Made by a program: the position numbers and the translations under genes
The notes under the pieces: model-generated
Database searches by the model: none
What the model was told of the DNA's origin: nothing
Seen by the model: the letters and a program-made list of their open reading frames with translations, nothing else
In this document: in pieces, positions 22,238 to 29,109 of the stretch
How the letters are laid out: every line of letters starts with the position of its first letter
How positions within the stretch are numbered: the first letter of the stretch is position 1
Source of the DNA: a virus
IMG/VR virus record: IMGVR_UViG_3300044956_001544
Span: 1 to 39,609 of that record
Reading direction: 5' to 3' (one strand)
Length of the DNA stretch: 39,609 nucleotides

Positions 22238-22277
22238 GCTCCTGATCCCCAGTACCTCATTCCACGAAGGAGCCGAC

Positions 22278-22592
22278 ATGGCAGCCAAGAAGAACCCCGA
22301 GAAGACCACTCTGGACGAGGACAACACCAAGCCCTCGACCACCGCCCCCGGCGACGGACCCGCGGACACGACCGATCCCGAGGAGCGCGCCTCCTCGATC
22401 ATCCCGCAGCCCGGCCCGGAGGCCCTCAAGGTCGGCACCGTCAACGCGGTGCAGCCCGTCCCGGCCGAGGCGCAGGCCGACAAGGTCGACCCGAAGGACG
22501 CCCGGATCGAGAAGTACAAGGCGACCCGACCTGACGGCACCGAGGTGACCGTCACGCACAACCTCGAGACCGGCGAGACCTCCCTCTCCTGA
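22278..22592 (+). CDS. Hypothetical head-region protein, 104 aa
   Basis: MAAKKNPEKTTLDEDNTKPS begins a long disordered acidic/proline-rich part; the end (YKATRPDGTEVTVTHNLETG) forms a compact beta hairpin. AAGGAGC precedes the ATG. Its position after the capsid suggests a decoration or head-completion protein, but no family is recognised. Confidence 0.7.
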   Translation: MAAKKNPEKTTLDEDNTKPSTTAPGDGPADTTDPEERASSIIPQPGPEALKVGTVNAVQPVPAEAQADKVDPKDARIEKYKATRPDGTEVTVTHNLETGETSLS

Positions 22593-22625
22593 TCTCAACC
22601 TCGACAGAACGGAGGTGGAGCCGCC

Positions 22626-23063
22626 ATGACCTACGCAATGCCCACGGACGTCGCGGAGGCTCTTCGCGGCTCCACCTCCGTCACTGCCGAGGAAGACGTC
22701 CAGTGGCAGAAGTGGCTGGATCGAGTGGAGCGAAGCATCGTCGCTGCTTTCCGTCGCGCCGGCCTGGTCCTATCGGAGCAGATTGCCCTGGGCAGTCCGA
22801 CAGCAGAGGACGTGGCTGACGTCGAGGTCGCGGCCGTCATCCGCAAGATCCAGAACCCGACCTGGGGCCGCACGTCTCAGACGCGCAGCCTGGATGACGG
22901 TTCGATCACCACTCGCAACGAGGGAACCGGCGCGAACGCCGACCCCCTGGCACTGCTTCCTGCCGAGCTGGGCGATCTGCTGCCCTCGACCGCGACGACT
23001 GCGTTCTCGATCCGACCGTCCTACGAGCCTGATCGCGCTCCCTGGCCCCTGGACTGGCTGTGA
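22626..23063 (+). CDS. Head-tail connector (adaptor)
   Basis: A 145-residue, mainly helical protein (DVQWQKWLDRVERSIVAAFR, then AAVIRKIQNPTWGRTSQTRS) with a C-terminal IRPSYEPD segment. This is the common pattern of HK97 gp6/phi gp15-like head-tail adaptors that bind under the portal. GGAGG precedes the ATG. Overlap of four bases with the next gene. Confidence 0.78.
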   Translation: MTYAMPTDVAEALRGSTSVTAEEDVQWQKWLDRVERSIVAAFRRAGLVLSEQIALGSPTAEDVADVEVAAVIRKIQNPTWGRTSQTRSLDDGSITTRNEGTGANADPLALLPAELGDLLPSTATTAFSIRPSYEPDRAPWPLDWL

Positions 23064-23482
23064 CCGCGTTCGGCGACGAGCTGCTCGGCGTCTTGCCCGA
23101 ACTGCGGCAGATGGCTGAGTCGCTAATGACCGCGACCTGTCGCATCACTCGCCTCCCCGATGAGCGCGGCACGATGGACCCGGACACGCTCCAGTACGCC
23201 GAACAGGACGCCGAGCTCATCTACGAGGGCAAGTGCCGCGTTCAGGACCGCCGCGATGGCGATGCTTCGGAGGACGCGGGCGAACGTCGGCAGCATCTCT
23301 CCGGCCGCGAGCTCCAACTGCCCGTCGCCGGCACCGAGGACGTCTCCGTGCGCGACATCGTGACGATCCTGACCAACCCGGAGGACGAGGCGCTGGTCGA
23401 CCGCGAGTTCACGGTCGATGGGCGTCACGAGAAGTCGCACGCCACCGCTCGCCGATTGCCGATTGTCGCGGTCAGCGGATGA
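23060..23482 (+). CDS. Head-tail stopper-like protein
   Basis: A 140-residue beta-rich protein, with TCRITRLPDERGTMDPDTLQ, ELIYEGKCRVQDR and VRDIVTILTNPEDEALVDRE. It resembles actinophage head-closure/stopper proteins (DUF6093-type). GTG start overlaps the preceding stop, ATGA with the next. Confidence 0.75.
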   Translation: MTAFGDELLGVLPELRQMAESLMTATCRITRLPDERGTMDPDTLQYAEQDAELIYEGKCRVQDRRDGDASEDAGERRQHLSGRELQLPVAGTEDVSVRDIVTILTNPEDEALVDREFTVDGRHEKSHATARRLPIVAVSG

Positions 23483-23859
23483 ACGGCTGGGACACACGCG
23501 AGGTTCGCGAGGTCGCTGTTGACCTGTCCCGAGCGCCGGGCCGCATCCAGCGCAATGCGGGCACCGTCATGCGCCGGTTTGCGTCCCGCGTCGCTCGCGG
23601 CATGACGGCGCACGCTTCCGGCCACCGGTACCTGCCGCAGCTGCCTTCAACGGTCTCGGCGGGCCAGATCGGTCCGCTGCGTCACGAGGTCGGCTTCGAG
23701 AAGCGCGGACAGGGCAAGCTCGCGCACATCATCGTCGATGGGTCGGTCAACAACGCTCCCGTGTTCGACCACACAGCCTCTGTGCGGATCGAGCTTCCTC
23801 GCACGGCTGACGCGCTGGCCGACGAGGGCGAAGACGCCGCGCTGGGAGGTCCGCGATGA
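23479..23859 (+). CDS. HK97 gp10-like head-tail component
   Basis: A 126-residue protein whose basic helical start (RAPGRIQRNAGTVMRRFASR) and following beta part (IGPLRHEVGFEKRGQGKLAH) match the gp10-like tail-completion group. Position third in the four-gene connector block supports that. Function inferred from order. Confidence 0.7.
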   Translation: MNGWDTREVREVAVDLSRAPGRIQRNAGTVMRRFASRVARGMTAHASGHRYLPQLPSTVSAGQIGPLRHEVGFEKRGQGKLAHIIVDGSVNNAPVFDHTASVRIELPRTADALADEGEDAALGGPR

Positions 23860-24248
23860 GCGACGCTGCCGTGCTCGCGATCCTCGGCACCCTCCCCTTC
23901 GACGTCTACCGCGGCCAGGTCGACGCCGACGAGGACGCCAAGGTCATCGCCGTGCCGCTGCCGTACCTCGTCCACTGGACGAGCCCGGGCTACGACAACG
24001 ACGCCCGCTTCGACGGCCGCGCCAACGGGCGCGTGCTCGAGTTCCAGCTGACCGGGGTCGGCGAGACCGCTGAGCAAGCCAAGGCGGTCCTCGACAGGGC
24101 GCGCGCCCTCATCAACCGCAAGCGCATCGGGATCGGCCTGTGTCGCCGCGATGCCGACAACCCGATCATCCGCCGCGAGGACACGTACACCCGGCCGGGC
24201 GGTCGGCCGCTGTTCTACGGCATCGACCGCTACTCCCTTCCGATCTGA
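23856..24248 (+). CDS. Tail terminator protein
   Basis: A 130-residue protein with the tail-terminator (gpU-like) layout: an alpha/beta core with VLAILGTLPFDVYRG, a beta strand VLEFQLTGVGETAEQAKAVL, and a final YTRPGGRPLFYGIDRYSLPI. It caps the tail tube and joins it to the head. It lies two genes before the tail tube gene. Confidence 0.78.
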   Translation: MSDAAVLAILGTLPFDVYRGQVDADEDAKVIAVPLPYLVHWTSPGYDNDARFDGRANGRVLEFQLTGVGETAEQAKAVLDRARALINRKRIGIGLCRRDADNPIIRREDTYTRPGGRPLFYGIDRYSLPI

Positions 24249-24262
24249 CTCAGGAGGTCACT

Positions 24263-24502
24263 GTGACGTTCCAGGACGTGCAGAAGGTCCGCGTGAAGCA
24301 TCCCGTTCTTGGCGAGTTCAACGTGCGCCGCGTGTACGGCGACCTGTCCGCGGTCGACAAGCCCGCGACTCGGCCTGGCGGCGCGGAAGTCCCCGCCAAG
24401 CCCAAGACCACCGTGGCGAAGAAGGCCGCGGCGACCGCCAAGAAGGCGGACTCCACCCCCAACGGCGGCGAGCCCGCCAGTGACCCCAAGGAGGGCTCGT
24501 AA
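24263..24502 (+). CDS. Hypothetical tail-region protein with basic tail, 79 aa
   Basis: GTG start with AGGAGG seven bases upstream. The N-terminus (VTFQDVQKVRVKHPVLGEFN) is a short beta unit; the rest is a Lys/Ala/Pro-rich disordered tail (TTVAKKAAATAKKADST) resembling histone H1 tails. It is next to the tail tube gene. No family recognised. Confidence 0.7.
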   Translation: MTFQDVQKVRVKHPVLGEFNVRRVYGDLSAVDKPATRPGGAEVPAKPKTTVAKKAAATAKKADSTPNGGEPASDPKEGS

Positions 24503-24504
24503 TC

Positions 24505-25020
24505 ATGACAATCTCCATCCCCGAGAGCGTGCAGGCCGAAGGAAACGTGAAGGTGGTGTTCGTCCCGACCCTGACGAGCACGGCCACGCCGTCCGCCGCG
24601 CAGCTCAACGCCGGCACCGACATCTCGTGCTACCTGATGCCCGACTGGGACGGCGCGACCGGCACGCAGAACACGGGCGAGTCCCGCCGCTTCTGCTCGC
24701 GCCAGACGTTCCAGCGGATGGGCCGCGAGCAGTGGTCGATCGCGCCGCTGTCCTACACCTACGACCCGCAGAACGCGGGCGGAGACGCGAACGCCGTCTA
24801 CGACGCGCTGGCACAGGGCAACGAGGGCTACCTCGTGTTCGGCTACGGCATCGAGCCGGCTGTCGACTTCGCTGCCGGCGACAAGGTCGACATCTACCCG
24901 GTCGAGGCTGGCCTCCAGTCCAAGGCTGCGCGCGGCACCGACGAGTTCGCGCCCCTGACCGTCACGCAGACGCTCGGCGTCATCGGCCCCCGGGTCGAGG
25001 ACGCCACCGTGGCTGCCTGA
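24505..25020 (+). CDS. Major tail protein (tail tube)
   Basis: A 171-residue beta-rich protein that would polymerise into the tail tube. VKVVFVPTLTST, ISCYLMPDWDGATGTQNTGE, RFCSRQTFQRMGREQWSIAP and EGYLVFGYGIEP match the actinophage tube family. It is followed by a very strong hairpin and then by the frameshifting chaperone genes, the standard order. Confidence 0.88.
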   Translation: MTISIPESVQAEGNVKVVFVPTLTSTATPSAAQLNAGTDISCYLMPDWDGATGTQNTGESRRFCSRQTFQRMGREQWSIAPLSYTYDPQNAGGDANAVYDALAQGNEGYLVFGYGIEPAVDFAAGDKVDIYPVEAGLQSKAARGTDEFAPLTVTQTLGVIGPRVEDATVAA

Positions 25021-25027
25021 CGCAGTC

Positions 25028-25063
25028 GTGGGGTGGGCGGCCTGCTCGGGACGCCCACCCCAC
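25028..25063 (+). terminator. Very strong hairpin after the tail tube gene
   Basis: A perfect 12-base inverted repeat, GTGGGGTGGGCG (25028-25039) and CGCCCACCCCAC (25052-25063), with a 12-base loop, seven bases after the stop. Two copies of TCCCGAGCA follow. It would reduce transcription of the chaperone and tape genes relative to the tube. Confidence 0.75.
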
Positions 25064-25091
25064 TCTCCCGAGCATCCCGAGCAGGAGTGAC

Positions 25092-25652
25092 ATGACCACT
25101 CACCGCCGCAGCATCACGGTCGACCTGTTCCCCGGCGAGTACGAGCAACAGCTCGTCAGCCTCATGCAGGAGGCCGAAGACGCGTTGCGCCGCGAGGTGA
25201 TGGCTGGTGGCCTCCGCTTCGGGCAGAAGTCGGCAGCAGCGAAGGCGGCCGAAGCGTTCGACGCCCTCCGTGACGCGCCCCCTGAGCCGCTTCACTCGGT
25301 TCGCGTGTGGCAGGTCGGCTACCTGGACTGGGACGACCTCGTCGAGCAGCACCCAGCGCGCAAGGACAACCCGACGGACGCCCTCCACGGCGTCAACATG
25401 AACACGTTCCCGCGCGACCTACTCCACCTGGCGCTCGTGGACCCGTCGGACGCCGCCGACCTTGCCGACCGGATCAAGGCCGGCAAGAAGATGCTGCGTG
25501 ACCTGTCCCCGTCGCGGGAGCACTACCTCAAGCTCGAGGCCGCCGCCTGGAGCGTCAACAACGAGGCGCTGAACCTCCCAAAAGAGTCGCTCGCCTCGCT
25601 GCTGACCCAGAAGCGAGGCGACGACTCCGAGCCGCAGCACGAGCCGGGGTGA
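25092..25652 (+). CDS. Tail assembly chaperone, upstream (G-like) product
   Basis: A 186-residue helical protein (EYEQQLVSLMQEAEDALRRE ... DLADRIKAGKKMLRDL) between the tube and tape measure genes, the position of gpG-type chaperones that coat the tape measure during tail assembly. Near its end lies a slippery CCCAAAA read as C-CCA-AAA, with a hairpin downstream, so a fraction of ribosomes should shift to the -1 frame and make a longer GT-like fusion with the next gene. Confidence 0.88.
   Translation: MTTHRRSITVDLFPGEYEQQLVSLMQEAEDALRREVMAGGLRFGQKSAAAKAAEAFDALRDAPPEPLHSVRVWQVGYLDWDDLVEQHPARKDNPTDALHGVNMNTFPRDLLHLALVDPSDAADLADRIKAGKKMLRDLSPSREHYLKLEAAAWSVNNEALNLPKESLASLLTQKRGDDSEPQHEPG
25577..25621 (+). 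promoter_or_regulatory. Programmed -1 ribosomal frameshift signal
   Basis: The heptamer CCCAAAA (25577-25583) lies in frame as C-CCA-AAA. Seven bases later begins a perfect ten-base stem, TCGCCTCGCT (25591-25600) with AGCGAGGCGA (25612-25621), loop 11. The -1 frame is open from 25583 straight into the downstream chaperone frame. The fusion would have 164 plus 157 residues. Confidence 0.9.
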
Positions 25653-26056
25653 GCCTGCGGGTCTTCGACGGCTGGTCGCCGACCGAGACTCACGAGCACC
25701 GCGACGCCGCGGGCAACCTCACCGGAACGACAATTGTCACCCGCGAGCCCGAGTTCGACGACCGGCTACGCGCCGAGTACCTGGCGCTGGTCGGCTACGA
25801 AGACCGCTGCTGCAAGACCTGCGGCAACTTCAACACGATCATCGAGGACCCCAGCGCCCGCCGACACGTCACCTGGGACGAGCATGGCGGACGGGTCATG
25901 GACGTTCACCACTTCCTGTGCCTGGCCTGCGGGGCGTCGCAGCTGATCGAGCGGGACTTCACCGAGCGTCACTCGAAGAACAAGCCGGCGCCGGGACAGG
26001 CTGCGCCGAGCGACGGGCGGATGATCGTCGCTGCGCCGCTCTCACTCGATGGGTGA
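25649..26056 (+). CDS. Tail assembly chaperone, frameshift (T-like) extension
   Basis: As an independent frame it starts at GTG 25649 (SLRVFDGWSPTETHEHRDAAG) and encodes 135 residues, with CCKTCGNF and CLACGAS forming a zinc ribbon. Its frame continues upstream without stops to the slippery site at 25577-25583, so its main product is probably the C-terminal half of a 321-residue GT-like fusion. Such fusions link the tape measure to tube subunits. Its end overlaps the reverse-strand lipoprotein gene by 15 bases. Confidence 0.82.
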   Translation: MSLRVFDGWSPTETHEHRDAAGNLTGTTIVTREPEFDDRLRAEYLALVGYEDRCCKTCGNFNTIIEDPSARRHVTWDEHGGRVMDVHHFLCLACGASQLIERDFTERHSKNKPAPGQAAPSDGRMIVAAPLSLDG

Positions 26057-26425
26057 GCCCACCGTCTGACAGGACTGGGCGAACTGCTCAAACGCTTGAA
26101 GTTCCTGCCTGAACGCATCGGCGCTCGCATCCCCGGGCGCAGCATTGATCTGAGCAGCGTAGGCGTCACGGATCGTAGTTAGCGCCGCGACCGCGCTGGG
26201 CTCGGCGCGATCGATCAGTGCATCAATGTCGCGCATTGCTACGGCGTACTCCTCATCGCTCGTGCGCAGCGAGTTGTCCATTGCGGCGACTTCCGCGCAG
26301 GCGTCTGCAAGCGACAACCGTTTTTCGGTCGCAGGACTAGGCGCTTTCGCCTTCTCCTCGCCATCGCTCGAGCAGCCCCATAGGGCGAGCAAGCAGCCCA
26401 GCACCAGGGCCGTCATCAACTTCAT
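26042..26425 (-). CDS. Lipoprotein, reverse-strand moron in the tail operon
   Basis: A 127-residue protein with a lipoprotein signal: MKLMTALVLGCLLALWGCSS, where LWGC is the lipobox and the second Cys (18) the lipidation site. The mature part is helical (SLADACAEVAAMDNSLRTSD, DRAEPSAVAALTTIRDAYAA) with two further cysteines (near 43 and 119) that could form a disulfide. It would sit on the outer face of the host membrane. It is the only reverse-strand gene inside the late region and has its own -10 box. Superinfection exclusion or host surface change is inferred, not shown. Confidence 0.85.
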   Translation of the reverse strand: MKLMTALVLGCLLALWGCSSDGEEKAKAPSPATEKRLSLADACAEVAAMDNSLRTSDEEYAVAMRDIDALIDRAEPSAVAALTTIRDAYAAQINAAPGDASADAFRQELQAFEQFAQSCQTVGSPIE

Positions 26426-26431
26426 CGCCGC

Positions 26432-26437
26432 AGCCTA
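26432..26437 (-). promoter_or_regulatory. Candidate leaderless -10 box of the lipoprotein gene
   Basis: On the reverse strand TAGGCT is followed by six bases and the ATG at 26425. TAGGCT is a common actinobacterial -10 sequence. No Shine-Dalgarno. Independent expression from the prophage is therefore plausible. Confidence 0.6.
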
Positions 26438-26466
26438 CGCGCTGCCTGTTCTCAACGGGAGGTGTC

Positions 26467-29109
26467 GTGGCGGAGCGCAATGCGAAGGTCATCCTCGACG
26501 CCGACGTCTCTCGCTTTAACCGCGCCGTCCTTGGTGCCGCTGCCACGACGCGAGCGTTCACCAAGGAACTGGACACGAGCACCGACCGTGCGGCCAACCT
26601 GACGCAGGGCCTTCTCGCAATCGGTCCCGCACTGGTCCCGATCGCTTCCGCCGCCGTCCCCGCGCTCGCTGGGCTGTCGAACCAGCTTGCGATGACAGCC
26701 GGAGCCGCGGGAGTCGCTGTCCTGGCCTTCTCGGGCGTCGGCGAGGCGCTCAAGGCCGTCAACGAGTTCCAGATCGACCCGACCGCGGCGAACCTCGAGA
26801 AGCTTGAGGAGACGATGGCGTCCCTCGGCCCGGCCGGACGCGACTTCGTGACCTACCTTCAGTCGATCCGCCCCGAGCTGCAACGGCTCCAGGACGCCGC
26901 GCAGGAAGGCATCTTCCCAGGCTTGCAGGTCGGCATCTCCGAGCTGATGACGCAGCTGCCCCAGGCCGAGCGCATCGTCAGTGAGATCGCCGAGGCGCTC
27001 GGCACGCTCGGCGCGGAGGCCGGCACCGCGCTGGCCGGCCCGCGCTGGGAGGAGTTTTTCAACTTCCTCGAAGCCGAGGCAAAGCCAACGCTGCTCGACA
27101 TGGGCCGGACGGTCGGCAACCTCGCCGACGGGTTTGCTCAGCTGTGGATGGCGTTCGCTCCCACGTCGGCGAACTTTTCGGACTCGTTCCTGCGCATGTC
27201 GCGCGAGTTCGCGGGCTGGGCGTCCACGGTCGATCAGACGCAGGGCTTCCAGGACTTCCTGGCCTACCTCGATCGTGTCGGCCCGAAGGTCTGGGAGACG
27301 CTCGGCGCACTCGGCAACGCTCTGCTCCAGGTGGCCGAGGCAGCCGCTCCCGTGGGCGAGGCCGCGCTGCCGATCATCGAGTTCCTGGCCGACTCTGTTG
27401 CCGCGATCGCCGACTCCGACGTCGGCCCCGTGCTGATCGGCGTCGCCGCAGGAATCTCGGCCATCTCAAGGGCCGTGATGCTCTACAACGTTGCGCAGGG
27501 AGGCGCGCTCGCAAGCCTGCTGGGCGGCACGGCCGTCGGTGGCGCCGCCCGCAGCGCACGAGACCTCCGGGGCGCCACGTCCGCCTACCTGGACTTCGGC
27601 GCCGCGCTCGGTGCCGCTGGCCCGCAGGTCGGAGCGTTCGCCACGACGACCGAGCGGCTGCGCGCCTCGCTCGGTGGCGTGGGACGGCTGACCGCGGGGC
27701 TGGGCGCCCTGGCGTTCGCTGCGTCCGACCTGGACGACAACCTCGGCCTGGCGAACACCGCCATGTTCACGCTCGCCGGCGCGGCTCTCGGTCCCTGGGG
27801 CGCGGCTGCCGGCGCCGCCATCGGCATCACTCGCGATCTCGCGGCATCCACCGACGGACTTTCGACCGCGCTCGACAACGCTAATCGCGCCGCGGACGGT
27901 GGAACGATCGAGCAGCGCCGTGCCGCGATGGAGGCGCTGCGCGAGGAGGTCGAGAAGGCTCAGGCTGGCGAGGCTGGATTCGGCCAGCGGATCGCGGACT
28001 GGGCCGAGAGCGCGAGCCCCGCCATCCCGTTCGTCACTGGCCTGGCGGCCGGCGTCGACCGCTTCACGAAGTCCTCCAGCGAGGCCGCGAGCGAGCTCAC
28101 CGAGCTGGAGAAGCAGCACGCCGCGGCTGAGGATGCCGCGCAGGAGCAAGCGTTTGAAGAGGCCGGCCTCGAGACGGCGATGTTCGGCGCTTCCGACGCT
28201 GCCCGCGATCAGGCCGAAGCGCTTCTCGAGAGCGCCGAAGCGATGAACGCCAAGAGGGACGCGACTCTCGAGTCCCTGGACGCAGAGCTCGCCTACGAAG
28301 CCGCCATCGACGACGCCGCGAAGGCCGCTCGAGAAGGCAGAGACGGCATCGATAAGGACACAGCAGCCGGACGCGAAAATCGCGCACTGCTGTACGACTT
28401 GGCCGCCGCTTGGAACAACCTCACTCCCGCACAGCAGGCCGCGGCGGGTGAGGCCGAGCGAGCCCGAAAGTCGTTTATCGACAGCGCTATTGGCATGGGA
28501 GCGTCGAAGCGGCAGGCGCAAGACCTTGCCGACCAACTCCTCGACATCCCGCCTGCCGTCGAGACCAAGGTGGAGACGCCAGGCGCCACGAAGGCTGTCG
28601 AGGTGCTGAAGGCCCTCCAGCGGGCCATCAATAACATCAGTCCGTTCAAGGACGTCACGATCCGGACGACGCGTGAGAACGTCACGAAGAACATCAAGGT
28701 CGAAGGCGGCACGCAGGTCGCGATGGCCGATGGTGGGCTCGTCCGGGGCCCGGGCGGGCCGCGCGACGACGTGATCCCGGCACTGCTCTCCAATGGAGAG
28801 TACGTCGTGAACGCCGCGGCCACGGCGAGGAATCTGCCGTTGCTGGAGCGCCTGAATGCTCAGCGCTTCGCCGACGGCGGGCTAGCCAGCCGACGTGCGG
28901 ACGTTCTCGCCAGCGCGCGGCCGGTGTCGGTGAGGACGAGCACAACCGTCAGCCTCGCCGACGCTGAACTGAGTGCGTCCATCGCCGGCGCGAAGATCGG
29001 CGTCGACAAGAACGGCCTGCTCGGCTTTATCGACGGCCGCATCGAGCTCCACGCCCAGTCCGACGCCGCCTATTCGTCGGCCAGCAATCGAGCAGGAGGT
29101 CGCCGATGA
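26467..29109 (+). CDS. Tape measure protein
   Basis: An 880-residue tape measure, the longest gene here, setting tail length (about 130 nm by the usual 0.15 nm per residue rule). It has hydrophobic segments near 45-100 and 270-460 and a coiled, alanine-rich body. The C-terminal signature MADGGLVRGPGGPRDDVIPA then LSNGEYVVNAAATARNLPLL, which I recognise from actinophage tapes, is present at about 750-785. No lytic domain is fused. GTG 26467 follows GGGAGG by five bases. Confidence 0.95.
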   Translation: MAERNAKVILDADVSRFNRAVLGAAATTRAFTKELDTSTDRAANLTQGLLAIGPALVPIASAAVPALAGLSNQLAMTAGAAGVAVLAFSGVGEALKAVNEFQIDPTAANLEKLEETMASLGPAGRDFVTYLQSIRPELQRLQDAAQEGIFPGLQVGISELMTQLPQAERIVSEIAEALGTLGAEAGTALAGPRWEEFFNFLEAEAKPTLLDMGRTVGNLADGFAQLWMAFAPTSANFSDSFLRMSREFAGWASTVDQTQGFQDFLAYLDRVGPKVWETLGALGNALLQVAEAAAPVGEAALPIIEFLADSVAAIADSDVGPVLIGVAAGISAISRAVMLYNVAQGGALASLLGGTAVGGAARSARDLRGATSAYLDFGAALGAAGPQVGAFATTTERLRASLGGVGRLTAGLGALAFAASDLDDNLGLANTAMFTLAGAALGPWGAAAGAAIGITRDLAASTDGLSTALDNANRAADGGTIEQRRAAMEALREEVEKAQAGEAGFGQRIADWAESASPAIPFVTGLAAGVDRFTKSSSEAASELTELEKQHAAAEDAAQEQAFEEAGLETAMFGASDAARDQAEALLESAEAMNAKRDATLESLDAELAYEAAIDDAAKAAREGRDGIDKDTAAGRENRALLYDLAAAWNNLTPAQQAAAGEAERARKSFIDSAIGMGASKRQAQDLADQLLDIPPAVETKVETPGATKAVEVLKALQRAINNISPFKDVTIRTTRENVTKNIKVEGGTQVAMADGGLVRGPGGPRDDVIPALLSNGEYVVNAAATARNLPLLERLNAQRFADGGLASRRADVLASARPVSVRTSTTVSLADAELSASIAGAKIGVDKNGLLGFIDGRIELHAQSDAAYSSASNRAGGRR

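Noticed and set aside
21070-22260. 396-residue reverse-strand open frame over the capsid and scaffold genes
   Set aside because: It is antisense to the well-supported capsid and scaffold genes, has low-complexity Asp/Val/Gly/Arg composition typical of GC-rich shadows, and no ribosome site or family match.
21210-22277. Long upstream extension of the frame of the 104-residue protein through the capsid gene
   Set aside because: Arg/Pro/His-rich shadow of the capsid gene; the real start is ATG 22278 after AAGGAGC.
25649-26056. GTG 25649 as the sole start of the second chaperone protein
   Set aside because: The upstream slippery heptamer, hairpin and open -1 frame explain expression better; reinitiation at the GTGA overlap remains possible as a minor route.
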